Source: Candidatus Falkowiibacteriota bacterium (GTDB lineage: Bacteria > Patescibacteriota > Patescibacteriia > Patescibacteriales > UBA12465). From it: 44,708 nt of DNA. The stretch is taken from NCBI GenBank assembly GCA_003554785.1, contig PWHG01000068.1, positions 1 to 44,708 of the forward strand, written 5' to 3'. The translations under genes were made by a program, and so were the position numbers. The notes beneath the pieces are model-generated. The model was not told the DNA's origin. It did not search any database and saw nothing but the letters and a program-made list of their open reading frames with translations. Below, one piece after another: positions 1-9,715 of this stretch; position 1 is the stretch's first letter, and the number at the start of each line of letters is the position of its first letter.

Positions 1-3000
1 AACAAGAAAATGTATTATTACTTTGGCTATCATAAAATCGATTAAGAGATGGAATCCATATTTGATCTTGATTGGGGTCAGTCATTTCACCCCCAGGACC
101 ATGATCACATGTTTTATTTTGAATACAATTTGGATGCCCTTCAGCAAATACACAATTTTTATGAGAGTCATCATCGCCATTATCACCATCTCCTGGATCA
201 CCATAAGATCCATAAAATCCCCAATTATCATAAACAGAAATATCAAAATCATCATCAATATTACTTAAGTCTGAATAAAAATGAAAAAATCTATGTTCCT
301 TATCTTCTTCTGGTTTATGATCTTGGTTAACTATTACCTGACTATTCCCATCGCCCCAGTTTATTTCAATTCTATTTAATGGTTGCTGCTCTATATCTAC
401 TATTGAATTAAATTCTAAATAATATAAACCTGGGTCTTCAGGAAAATTTGTTCCACCACCTGAAAATTCAAAAGAATCTCCAGTTTCAACTGATACTAAT
501 CTAACATTTTCAATTCTTGGATAAACAGCAAACCAATCATCTGGTTCTGATCTTTGTGTGCCAGAAGGTATTTCATTATAATAATCTTCATTAGTTGCAC
601 TATAACCATCTCCTGAATTAAACCTATTTTTATCATAATCATACTCAAAGCCACCAAATGATTTCAAAAATATTGACCTAAGAGGATAATCAAAGAATCC
701 AGTTTTAGCAGACAATTCATCATAATCTCCTTTCCATAATGGCAAACATTGACCATAGCCACCCTTATAACATGAATCATAATTTATTCTATCATAATCT
801 CCTTCTTCTGAGTCTGGGTCATAAATACAATAAACATTAGGATTTGCACTACATTGACCTATATTTTCACAAGATTCTCCTGAGCATCCATAAGGACGAC
901 CTGCAAAAATTTCCTGATTATTTCTTTCTGAATATTGATTTTTAAATTTAATAGCTGAGCTAGTATAAAAATCAAAATTATCTGGTAAAACTGCTCCTCC
1001 ATATGGAACTTCTTCTCTCAATCGTCCATATCTAATCCAATAATCATTATCACCCTCAGTAGTAAAATTAGAGCTTGCAACTGCATTAGCCATAAAATTT
1101 GGTGTTAATTGTGCTGGAGCTGAAGGGCTAACTCTGCCAGTCCATGCTTTATTAACTCCAGTTGGATCAACTACTTCAACAAAACGATTACAAGTTAAAT
1201 CATATACTTTATCTAAATTATCATGAGCAATATGTTTTAAATCATCTTCATCTAAAGGAGGATTTTTATAATCAAAAACAGCTATCGGTGGGTCGTAATT
1301 ATTAGATTCATTTAGCTGGCGACAAATTTCATGGTCTGAATAGTCGTACCCATCAGCCTCACAATCTGTTATAAGGCCATCTGAACCTAAAATATCCTGT
1401 TTATCTCTTGCTGTATGTTCGTTTACATGGAGACCATCATAAACCGCCCAAACATCTCTGTATTGAATATCACAACGACTATACTCTTCCGCTTCAATTG
1501 TTTTCCAATCACTTTTTATCTTAATGTCGGATCTAATTGTAGAGCTAGTCGGCGGATATTCAGTCACCCTGGGAATACAATAAAAATACCAATCTATATC
1601 TTCTTCCCTGTAACCGGCTACGGCCACATAATTTTCATCACCTCCGCAAATAGCTTCATGAACCTCAGCATGCTGTATTTCGCAGCAATGACCGGACAAT
1701 CTGACGCCATGCCTTTCAACATCTTGATTCTCATAACATCGCATCCAATTATCACCATCACCTGTGCCACTGCCTAAGGTAACTCCATGGGTAGCGCCAT
1801 AATCATTATAATCATGCCTTACAACATCGCTTCCAAGCAAACCACTGCTTGAATAATAAGCTTTCCCCTGCCAGCTGGCTGTTCTTTTCTCTAATAATTC
1901 AAAATCAGCATTAGCTTCAGCACAGTAATATAGGGGTTGAGGACCTTGGTAGCCTAATTTTTTTCTAGAATCAAGTTGAGAAGATGAAATTTCATCAACT
2001 GGATACCAGGTTATACAGCTATCAAAATTTAATGAATCACGTTCTAAGCAATAACCTTCAAGGCCGTGACTTATAATCTCATCATTTTGACTAATACAAC
2101 TTAAACTATTAGTTTTAGGGTAGAGACGACAATCCTTGGCTACATAATTATCAGGCCCTACTTTTAAAACTGGTTCAATATGGATATCATCAAAATAAAC
2201 ATAACGTTGCCCTTCATTTCTAGTATCAGAAGTTAAATATAATTTTAAATTATTATAATCTTGATTTAAATTAATTTTATGAATTTGTCTTTCCCAACCA
2301 GTATTAGCACTAGCATAATCTTCCCATATTACTTCATAATCATCTTCACTGCTCTCATTTACCAACAAAACCCTAGCATTTAAACCAAAATCTTTAGTAT
2401 TTAATAAGTAATGTAAATAATAATCTTCACCTCCTTTTAAAGAGTAAGTATTATTAACAGAATGAGGAGACATTTGATGATAGGCTAAAACTTTTAGATA
2501 ACCTCTTCCTTGAGCTGGATAATCGGTAGTGGCTTTATCAGGCTCATTGATTAAACTGTCAGCAACAATATTGTCATTAAAAGAACAATCATCACTGGAA
2601 TCAGGAAAATCACTAAAGCCTGTTTCAATATCTCGACGACAATGAAGAGCTTGGTTGAAATGTTCAAAATCAAAATGAAATTCAGAGTTTAAACCAACTT
2701 CATACATCTCTCCAACAAAATAACGATCAAGTAAAGAATAACCGGTTAAATTATGAAAACTATACTCACGATAATCAAAAGTTTCTGCTTCACCGTCATC
2801 ACTTTGAAAATTTACAAAATTAATACATTCATTTTTATCATTTAAATGATTACATTCACTTATATTATAACAAGTTTCTTCTCCAGTATCTTGATCAATT
2901 GCATAAGTACTGCAATCCAACCAACGAGCACAAGTTCTATCAGGTCTAACTTTAATTAATTCATTAGCATTACAGTCATCACCAACACAAGTTTGAGGAG

Positions 3001-6000
3001 GACTATTTGAACTACCAGCAAAAGCGTCAATATTTAGTTGAGATAAACCACTGGCGCCATCATATGATCTTTCATTAAAAACCACACAACCCCTATCAAA
3101 GTTCACTAAGCCATCACATCCCTCATAATCAACATTTTGTTTTAATTGATAATCAATTACAATTGGTTTTACTTCAATTATATTACCTACTTCACCACCA
3201 ATTACTGTAGCTGAATCATTAAGTTGAGAGTGAAAATAAATTTTTTGATTTGAAGACTCTATTTCAAATTCATCTGTCAATTCACTGGAAAAATCATTAC
3301 TAGCTAATTGAAAAGGTCTAGCATCTTTTTCAAATTGTAATAAAGTTTCTGGATTTTTAGCTGTAAATAAGTATAAAGTATTGGGCGTTAAATTAATGTC
3401 TTGTTCATTGTCGTCCCAACCACTTACAGGACTTCCTTGATAATTAGGATTATTTATTAAATTGGGAGAAAACTGACTAACAGGGTCAATATATTCTGTG
3501 CATCCTGAATTATCTGTGTCACAAATTCCTGCCTGTAAATTGGGGGTGGCTACTCGATTAGTTAAACCACCAAGGCCTATAGTTTTAAAATATTCAACTG
3601 AGCAAGGATAATCAGTTTTATCAAGCACACAGTTAGTATTTCCAGAACAATCATCATCACTTGAACAAATATTTCCATAATCTCCATCTCCCAAATCACA
3701 ACGCTTAACATCTTTCATAAACCAGTATTTTTGTGTGTCTAAAAATTGATCATCACGTTGATCATCACGTTGATGCCTATAAACACAAGCATCATTACCC
3801 GGATCTTTAAAGTATTGATAACCAAAATCACTATCCCACTCTCGACAACCTACTGCATCCTCTGCACACAGAGAACTAAAATAGTCTTCTGGATTGTTTT
3901 TTCTATAAACACTAGTTATTGTTTGGTTTTGTCCTTCACCTTCAACTTGTCCCATTCTAGTACAACCCTTGTTATTACTAGAACAAACCTTATCTCTGTC
4001 ATAAATTGCTGATATAAATTGATCGCCAGGCACATCAACACAATAATCATTGTTTACATCACAAATTGAAGTCTCGCGCCAATCAGAATTATTGGCAGTA
4101 TCTATCATCATTTCACAACCAACTGATGACTGATGACACAGACTACTAATTTTTCTTAAAAAGTGAGTTGTTTCGGTTTGATCTGTCCACCTGGAGCAAC
4201 CTAAATTATAGTCAGCACCTCTGTATTCATCAAAGATGTCGTAATAACAAATATCGGGAATATCACTGCTATCAGAAATTAAATAATATTTATCACTAAC
4301 TTCATTGATTACAATATTGTCAATATAGAAATCATTATCGGATCTAATTAATAATGTTTCATCACTAGCTACTGTGCGATTTAATATTGGTAAATTAAGT
4401 TCATAAATTTGCCACTGATCAACTCTAATTTGAACTGGATCAGGATAAAATTCAATTGGCTCTAGTTCATTATCAGTGTTAGTAAGAGAAAATTTAACAT
4501 TAGCGTTTTGTTCATCAGCTCTAGCTAAAAGCTGAATAGAATATGATTTTCCTTGATTTAAATTATTTCCTAAATTCAAACCAATTCCTATGCCTAGCTC
4601 ATCATCACTACAACCCTGAGTTAAGTCAGCTTGATACCATAAAGATTGACCATTTTGAGAAACTGAAACATTGGAAAGCTCAGCTTCATGACAATAACCT
4701 TCCCAGTTACCTATATTAGCTTGAAAATCATAAGCATCTACTAAACGAACGTTGCTACCATCACTACCGCTGTACTCACGACAACCAGCCATATTAGCGC
4801 TACAAGTTTTACCTTCCCCGGGAATAGCTTGATAAAGACAAGAGTTGTGTTCATCGCTCCAAATACCATTGTTTTTACAAACTCTACAAACATCGCCATC
4901 CCAACTTTTTTCAATACCGGTACAATCGGCATGACTTAAATTAGGATCAAAATTTACATCAGTCATTCGGTAGGTATGGCAATTTTCTGAACAAGTAATA
5001 GTTTTTGATACCGAGTTATATGAAACCTGTCCGTCTTGATTATAGAACTGTCGGCAATCAGGATTAAAATCAGGATGCCATGGAGATAAATTATATATCT
5101 CTTCTGTACAACTTTCATCTTCTGAAGTTAGCTCTGGATGACCACCCTCTTCCTTTAAACTCATGGCCCTTAATTGATAACCATCTTCATCATCACCTTG
5201 CCAGGTATAGAAATTAGTACAAAGTGAATCATCTGGTTTTATGCAATGCTTTAAGTGAGTATAATGTTCTTTTCTTTCTCCACCTGAAGGTATATCATCT
5301 AAGTTAGTAAACTCTGTGCAACCAGAAGCATCAGCAGAACATACTTGACTATTATAAGGTATTAAGTTTTCTGAATGAGAATTATAAAAATGACTAGCTT
5401 GAGCAACATAGACATCATAGGCCTCACACTCTCTTGGACAATAATCACTTGTAGCTGGTTGAGCTGGAACTGAAATATTATTTTTTTCACTAGTTAACAT
5501 AATACAGCCCACTTCATCTTGATTACATTGTCTGGCAAAATCATAACAAACAGATGGCGCATCATCTCTTAAGCGATAATCTGGCGTAGCGCTACTGTTA
5601 TCTTCATAACAAACATTTTCTAAATATTGAGGAATTAATTTTTGATATATTTTATAACTTCCATATGGTGAATAATCATTCTCCCAAGAAGAAATTTCTA
5701 ATTTTGGATTTTTAATGTAAGCAACACCTGAAACGTCTATCCTAAATTCCAACTCATTAACTTGAGGAAATTCTGGATCTAGATGATAGGTTTGATAAAG
5801 TCTTTGCCAGCTACCGGCTCCACTAGTTTCTGAATTATTACCCTCTTCTCCAATTTTTAAAGTGGCACTGCCAGATTCAACATAGACATCAGCACTAAAG
5901 GTATATGAATAACCAGGAGTGATAAAGAAATTTTCTGGTAACAAGGAATTTTGGGCACTTGAATAAAGTCCATCACCTTCAATTTTCATTACTTTAGCTC

Positions 6001-8278
6001 CAGAAAGTCCAAAATCTTGCCCATCAACTATTTCCGCTTCTCCCCCTATTATTGGCCAATAATCATTTATTTTTCCATTTTCCACACTATCTCCAATTTC
6101 ATCATATTGAAAATCAGCTCCCATAATAAGGTTGCTACCCCAGCCCGACTTAACTCTCATGAGTTCTGAGCAACCTTCATTTTCTTGTGAGCAACTTGCT
6201 AAATCATTATTAAAATAACTGCTTGGACTAGTATTCCAATCAATTTGATTGTTGCTAGTATCATAAGCGCCACGTAAATAATACTCCAAACAACCGGCAT
6301 TTTCTTCACTACAAATACTGTAATCTAGAGTATTTTCTAAATAGGCAACTTTATCTCCTGAGGAGTCAGTAAAGGCAGTACAAGTATTATACTCCGGCTC
6401 ACAAGAAGCATGTTCAAAAGACCAAATCCTTTTTTCCTCATTGCAATAACCATAAGCTAAACAACCTCCAGAACTAGGATCTTCTTTTATACAAGTCATC
6501 TCATCAGCACAATAATCATCAGCTCTGGTGACACTTAAACGACTTGGAGTATCTGGCATATTAGGAATACCACTTTGACCATCTAAAACTTGTTCATCTA
6601 AAATTTGTCCACCTACTCCTTGTTTTTGACAAAAACTAAGTGGAGCTTTTAAAACCCAGTGTGGATCAACTAAGCCTTGACACCATGAAGCATCTCTTCT
6701 ATCAAAAGCAGAAGAAAATTCTTGATATTCATCTTCAGGATCAAAACAAGAAACAAGATCCATTAAAGTAGCATCTCTATCTTCACTCATTTCAGCTGCA
6801 ATCTCCCAACCAACAGGTAATATTCGATGTTTACGTAATACAGAAATATTTCGTAAAGTATAAGCATTATCTCTTCCTTTATTATTATCAGAAGTTAAAT
6901 TCCAATTTGAACGTAGAGAACCATCATTAATCGCTTCAATTACAGTCTTTTTTTCGTTTATAGCTTGAGAAAAATTAGTGTCAATAACACAATCCGTTGG
7001 ACCGGGATTTTCAGGATCAGGACAAATTGATAAATCTGAAGTTATATTATAGTCTGCTTGCTGAGAAAAAGCCGGTTCTAAAATTTGAGAAATTTTTTCT
7101 TCAACTTTAACATTACTATATTGAACACTTGGATCTCGATCAGCATCAGCTAAATCTACTTCTTCTTGAGCTTCATCAACTGTTTTTCCAAAACCTTGCA
7201 TCAAACGATTATAATATTGCATAGCTAAAGTATTGATAAAAATGTTAGCCGCATCAACAAAAGCATCACCAGTATACTTACCTAAATTTTCCATTCTACT
7301 TGTTGCCCCTATTTCTGCTTCCATTTCTGCTTGTCCAGGTAAACTCTCAGTGCTTCCAGATATACCCACAACATCTAACCAACGACCTGATTCTATCCAA
7401 TCACGATCAGCTGTCGCTGTTGCATCTCTTTGTGCTTGCCCTAAATCACTTTGCATGGTTAAAGCAATGCCAATATCACTTTGTCTAGGATTAAAAATAC
7501 CACTGACGCGATTTAGATAATCTCTATCATCCCAAGTACTTGGATCAAGTCGCTCTATCTCTTCTGACCAATTTCTAACTAATTCTGAGGCCGTACAGGT
7601 TGGTTGCCTTGGTCTGGTATGCTGAACCAGTCCCATACTAATTCTTAATTTAGCGTCTATTGAAGAAGGCTGACAAACTGCTACAGGCCGAGCAGTACTA
7701 CTAGCTTGTTTTTCTACACTGCCAATACATTGATTATATTGTTGCATGCATTCATTAATACATTCATCTATTTCCCCCGGCATTCCTGTTGTATCCATTC
7801 CCGCACTACAAGACATCTCACAAACTTGTAATTGTGAACTACAATCTTCCATACCAGCAACTTGATCATCATAATCATCAACTCGAGTTTGCGCCCAATT
7901 ATTAACAAAACCTTCAACGAAATCACCAGCGGCTTCATCGGCAATGTTGGCAAAATATTCTCCGGTGCCTTCAGTAATAAATAAAGGCTTCTGCCCTTTG
8001 TCGCCAGAAGCAATCCAAGTAGCAGAATCAATCGCTACTTTATTTAAAGCTTTCCGTAAGGTTTGTTGAAAAGCTAAAGCTCCTCCTTTATCCCATGCTC
8101 TACCAGCAAGCTCTCTAGCTTCAGAGGCAGCATATTTTATTCCATCCCAAGCAGCGCCCACTGCATCAACAACCGCAAATTGAGCTTTAACTGGCTTAGG
8201 TGGCAGGAAGGTAAAAGAAAAAGAAATTACAAATATTAATATTAGGAAAGTAAATTTTTTAAATTTTGCTTTATACAT
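1..8278 (-). CDS. Giant secreted Cys-rich modular protein, C-terminus outside window
   Basis: Reading the minus strand from the ATG at 8278, the frame stays open to the window edge: 2,759 full codons with no stop. Residues 1-32 are a signal peptide (basic start, hydrophobic core, PVKA then Q). Next comes a helical region containing IASGDKGQKPLF. A symmetric Cys hairpin follows (C146, C153, C157, C173, C177, C184). Nine C-x5-G-C motifs lie between residues 656 and 1593. Three beta-rich segments ending like carbohydrate-binding-module or jelly-roll domains lie near 712-862, 1181-1328 and 1898-2041. A PKD-like INWGDG stretch is near residue 2641. No internal membrane segment is evident. The gene is 18 nt downstream of the acidic membrane protein and probably cotranscribed with it. 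I recall similar uncharacterised giants beside type IV secretion or pilus genes in CPR genomes, but this is unverified. The function is unknown; a surface adhesin or filament component is an inference. Confidence 0.9.
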   Translation of the reverse strand, partial: MYKAKFKKFTFLILIFVISFSFTFLPPKPVKAQFAVVDAVGAAWDGIKYAASEARELAGRAWDKGGALAFQQTLRKALNKVAIDSATWIASGDKGQKPLFITEGTGEYFANIADEAAGDFVEGFVNNWAQTRVDDYDDQVAGMEDCSSQLQVCEMSCSAGMDTTGMPGEIDECINECMQQYNQCIGSVEKQASSTARPVAVCQPSSIDAKLRISMGLVQHTRPRQPTCTASELVRNWSEEIERLDPSTWDDRDYLNRVSGIFNPRQSDIGIALTMQSDLGQAQRDATATADRDWIESGRWLDVVGISGSTESLPGQAEMEAEIGATSRMENLGKYTGDAFVDAANIFINTLAMQYYNRLMQGFGKTVDEAQEEVDLADADRDPSVQYSNVKVEEKISQILEPAFSQQADYNITSDLSICPDPENPGPTDCVIDTNFSQAINEKKTVIEAINDGSLRSNWNLTSDNNKGRDNAYTLRNISVLRKHRILPVGWEIAAEMSEDRDATLMDLVSCFDPEDEYQEFSSAFDRRDASWCQGLVDPHWVLKAPLSFCQKQGVGGQILDEQVLDGQSGIPNMPDTPSRLSVTRADDYCADEMTCIKEDPSSGGCLAYGYCNEEKRIWSFEHASCEPEYNTCTAFTDSSGDKVAYLENTLDYSICSEENAGCLEYYLRGAYDTSNNQIDWNTSPSSYFNNDLASCSQENEGCSELMRVKSGWGSNLIMGADFQYDEIGDSVENGKINDYWPIIGGEAEIVDGQDFGLSGAKVMKIEGDGLYSSAQNSLLPENFFITPGYSYTFSADVYVESGSATLKIGEEGNNSETSGAGSWQRLYQTYHLDPEFPQVNELEFRIDVSGVAYIKNPKLEISSWENDYSPYGSYKIYQKLIPQYLENVCYEDNSSATPDYRLRDDAPSVCYDFARQCNQDEVGCIMLTSEKNNISVPAQPATSDYCPRECEAYDVYVAQASHFYNSHSENLIPYNSQVCSADASGCTEFTNLDDIPSGGERKEHYTHLKHCIKPDDSLCTNFYTWQGDDEDGYQLRAMSLKEEGGHPELTSEDESCTEEIYNLSPWHPDFNPDCRQFYNQDGQVSYNSVSKTITCSENCHTYRMTDVNFDPNLSHADCTGIEKSWDGDVCRVCKNNGIWSDEHNSCLYQAIPGEGKTCSANMAGCREYSGSDGSNVRLVDAYDFQANIGNWEGYCHEAELSNVSVSQNGQSLWYQADLTQGCSDDELGIGIGLNLGNNLNQGKSYSIQLLARADEQNANVKFSLTNTDNELEPIEFYPDPVQIRVDQWQIYELNLPILNRTVASDETLLIRSDNDFYIDNIVINEVSDKYYLISDSSDIPDICYYDIFDEYRGADYNLGCSRWTDQTETTHFLRKISSLCHQSSVGCEMMIDTANNSDWRETSICDVNNDYCVDVPGDQFISAIYDRDKVCSSNNKGCTRMGQVEGEGQNQTITSVYRKNNPEDYFSSLCAEDAVGCREWDSDFGYQYFKDPGNDACVYRHQRDDQRDDQFLDTQKYWFMKDVKRCDLGDGDYGNICSSDDDCSGNTNCVLDKTDYPCSVEYFKTIGLGGLTNRVATPNLQAGICDTDNSGCTEYIDPVSQFSPNLINNPNYQGSPVSGWDDNEQDINLTPNTLYLFTAKNPETLLQFEKDARPFQLASNDFSSELTDEFEIESSNQKIYFHSQLNDSATVIGGEVGNIIEVKPIVIDYQLKQNVDYEGCDGLVNFDRGCVVFNERSYDGASGLSQLNIDAFAGSSNSPPQTCVGDDCNANELIKVRPDRTCARWLDCSTYAIDQDTGEETCYNISECNHLNDKNECINFVNFQSDDGEAETFDYREYSFHNLTGYSLLDRYFVGEMYEVGLNSEFHFDFEHFNQALHCRRDIETGFSDFPDSSDDCSFNDNIVADSLINEPDKATTDYPAQGRGYLKVLAYHQMSPHSVNNTYSLKGGEDYYLHYLLNTKDFGLNARVLLVNESSEDDYEVIWEDYASANTGWERQIHKINLNQDYNNLKLYLTSDTRNEGQRYVYFDDIHIEPVLKVGPDNYVAKDCRLYPKTNSLSCISQNDEIISHGLEGYCLERDSLNFDSCITWYPVDEISSSQLDSRKKLGYQGPQPLYYCAEANADFELLEKRTASWQGKAYYSSSGLLGSDVVRHDYNDYGATHGVTLGSGTGDGDNWMRCYENQDVERHGVRLSGHCCEIQHAEVHEAICGGDENYVAVAGYREEDIDWYFYCIPRVTEYPPTSSTIRSDIKIKSDWKTIEAEEYSRCDIQYRDVWAVYDGLHVNEHTARDKQDILGSDGLITDCEADGYDYSDHEICRQLNESNNYDPPIAVFDYKNPPLDEDDLKHIAHDNLDKVYDLTCNRFVEVVDPTGVNKAWTGRVSPSAPAQLTPNFMANAVASSNFTTEGDNDYWIRYGRLREEVPYGGAVLPDNFDFYTSSAIKFKNQYSERNNQEIFAGRPYGCSGESCENIGQCSANPNVYCIYDPDSEEGDYDRINYDSCYKGGYGQCLPLWKGDYDELSAKTGFFDYPLRSIFLKSFGGFEYDYDKNRFNSGDGYSATNEDYYNEIPSGTQRSEPDDWFAVYPRIENVRLVSVETGDSFEFSGGGTNFPEDPGLYYLEFNSIVDIEQQPLNRIEINWGDGNSQVIVNQDHKPEEDKEHRFFHFYSDLSNIDDDFDISVYDNWGFYGSYGDPGDGDNGDDDSHKNCVFAEGHPNCIQNKTCDHGPGGEMTDPNQDQIWIPSLNRFYDSQSNNTFSC
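3746..3769 (-). repeat. 12-bp perfect tandem duplication inside the giant gene
   Basis: The 12-mer ttgatcatcacg occurs twice back to back (3746-3757 and 3758-3769), with a partial third copy. It encodes the duplicated residues RDDQ-RDDQ between two Cys-containing segments of the giant protein and keeps the frame. This looks like a small slippage duplication. Confidence 0.8.
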
Positions 8279-8296
8279 AAAAAGCTATAAAAATTA

Positions 8297-8815
8297 TTAA
8301 AATGATTGTCCTCCTAAAACTTCATCATAAACATCCATTAATTCTTCATCACTTAAACCCTCAACCATTGATGCTTCCATGCCACTGCTCAAAAGTAGTT
8401 CACGAAGAGCGTCAGGGTTAGCTTCACCACTTAAAGCTTCCATTAAAATATCTTCATGTTCGGAAGCATCGACTTCAAGTTCATCACCTGCCATTGGCTC
8501 TTCAAAGGGAATATCAACGGTTTCTTCTGGGACTTCATCAGGGTTAAATAATTTTTCATCTTCTTCTTCCGGGGTAGCAAAAATTGACTCTTCATTTTCT
8601 TCTACATGAGAATCAAAATCTTGAAATTCACTAAACATTTCTTGATCAGAAACTTCTACTTCACCACCTTCTCTTTCTGGTATTAAAGAAGAACTTAAAC
8701 GATAATTAAATTGCCAAGTCCATAAAACAATAATCCCTAAAGCTAGAAAGGATAAGAAATAAAAACCATAACGCTGTGGTTTAGGCATTTTTTTTATTGA
8801 AAATTTTTCACTCAT
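8297..8815 (-). CDS. Single-pass membrane protein with acidic extracytoplasmic region
   Basis: A 172-residue protein that I do not recognise. Residues 1-14 are basic (SIKKMPKPQR), residues about 16-36 form one hydrophobic membrane segment, and the rest is highly acidic and low in complexity (runs of E and D, FEEPMAGDELEVDASEHEDI). A short helical C-terminal part (about 125-172: ILMEALSGEANPDALRELLL, then LSDEELMDVYDEVL) may be the folded portion. The basic N-terminus predicts the acidic part lies outside. The gene has its own extended -10 promoter upstream and is 18 nt from the giant secreted protein, so it is probably a partner or anchor for it. That role is inference from position only. Confidence 0.75.
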   Translation of the reverse strand: MSEKFSIKKMPKPQRYGFYFLSFLALGIIVLWTWQFNYRLSSSLIPEREGGEVEVSDQEMFSEFQDFDSHVEENEESIFATPEEEDEKLFNPDEVPEETVDIPFEEPMAGDELEVDASEHEDILMEALSGEANPDALRELLLSSGMEASMVEGLSDEELMDVYDEVLGGQSF

Positions 8816-8838
8816 TTTTTTATTTATAAACTATAATT

Positions 8839-8847
8839 ATTATAGCA
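8839..8847 (-). promoter_or_regulatory. Extended -10 promoter for the acidic protein and giant gene
   Basis: The minus strand reads TGC-TATAAT, a TGn extended -10 with a perfect TATAAT. It lies in the 39-nt gap between rsmA and the acidic membrane protein. No good -35 lies 16-18 nt upstream. The predicted start near 8832 gives a leader of about 17 nt. It would let the surface genes be expressed apart from xth-leuS-rsmA. Confidence 0.55.
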
Positions 8848-8854
8848 TAAAAAA

Positions 8855-9715
8855 TTAATTCAAGCCAAATATAATTGAGTTTAAATTTTTCCAATCATTA
8901 ACAGACAAGTTTTGTGCACGACAATCTTCTTTTAAATTAGATTTTATTAAATAATTACGAATTATATCTTCTTTTATATTTAAGCCTGCTGATAAATTAT
9001 TTTTAAGCATTTTTCGTTTAGCACTAAAACCAATTTTTACAAGTTTAAATATTTTTTTATCTTCTTCTAATCTTTCTTTATCAACTAATCCGTTTTTAAG
9101 TCGTTTAGTTTTATATTCAATGCTAATTAAGGCGCTATCAACTTCAGGTTGAGGCCAAAAATTATCAGCTTTAATTGTTTTAATAATCTTAGCTTGAGCA
9201 AAATACTGGACTGAAAAAGCTAAAAGACTCATATTGGGTGGTTGAGCGATTATTCTCTCAGCTACTTCTTTTTGTAGCATTAAAAATAGAGACTGGGGAG
9301 GAAAAGGGTGGCTTAGATAAGTTCTAAGAAAAATTGAAGTAATATTGTAGGGCAGATTAGCTACAACTTTATAGCTTTTCTCTGGAGAAAAATAATCAAA
9401 AACATTAAATTTTAATATATCTTGATTAACTATTTCTAAATTCTTTTCATCTTTAGTTAACTTGGCAGTTTGTAAATATTTTGCCAAATTATCATCCATT
9501 TCAACTGCTACCACTTTTTTAGCTTTGCCACTTAAATAAAATGAAAGAAAACCCAGTCCTGGCCCAACTTCTAAAACCTGACAATCTTCTATTTTAGAAA
9601 AATTGATAATATCTTGATAAACATTTTCATTAATTAAAAAGTTTTGACCTTTGGTTTTTTGTGGGTAGATATTATATAATCGACAAATATCTTTGGTTTT
9701 TTTTAAAAGTGACAT
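8855..9715 (-). CDS. rsmA: 16S rRNA (adenine1518-N6/adenine1519-N6)-dimethyltransferase
   Basis: RsmA (KsgA) dimethylates the two adjacent adenines in the 3'-terminal helix of 16S rRNA, using S-adenosylmethionine, late in 30S assembly. The 286 residues include the substrate-entry motif KGQNFLINE (22-30), the SAM-binding VLEVGPGLGF (about 47-56), an acidic residue for ribose in VAVEMDD, and the catalytic NLPYNI near residue 120. The C-terminal part is the helical RNA-binding domain. Length is close to the family norm. The ATG directly abuts the leuS stop codon (TAA then ATG), so the two are cotranscribed and probably translationally coupled. Confidence 0.95.
   Translation of the reverse strand: MSLLKKTKDICRLYNIYPQKTKGQNFLINENVYQDIINFSKIEDCQVLEVGPGLGFLSFYLSGKAKKVVAVEMDDNLAKYLQTAKLTKDEKNLEIVNQDILKFNVFDYFSPEKSYKVVANLPYNITSIFLRTYLSHPFPPQSLFLMLQKEVAERIIAQPPNMSLLAFSVQYFAQAKIIKTIKADNFWPQPEVDSALISIEYKTKRLKNGLVDKERLEEDKKIFKLVKIGFSAKRKMLKNNLSAGLNIKEDIIRNYLIKSNLKEDCRAQNLSVNDWKNLNSIIFGLN

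Noticed and set aside
1415-1777. Plus-strand open frame of 120 codons, and similar plus-strand frames at 23-330, 3746-4012 and 7233-7520
   Set aside because: All lie inside the giant minus-strand frame and have no recognisable domains. They are shadows of its codon bias.
3746-3776. Repeats near 3750 and at 44276 as a possible CRISPR array
   Set aside because: They are short in-frame tandem duplications without spacers or cas genes.
4741-4932. Short minus-strand frames at 4741-4932 and 7768-8031
   Set aside because: They are in other minus-strand frames than the giant gene and give hydrophobic, low-complexity text without family signal.
8310-8315. AGGAGG on the minus strand as Shine-Dalgarno site of the giant gene
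   Set aside because: It lies about 31 nt from the ATG and encodes residues of the preceding protein, which is too far to act on this start.
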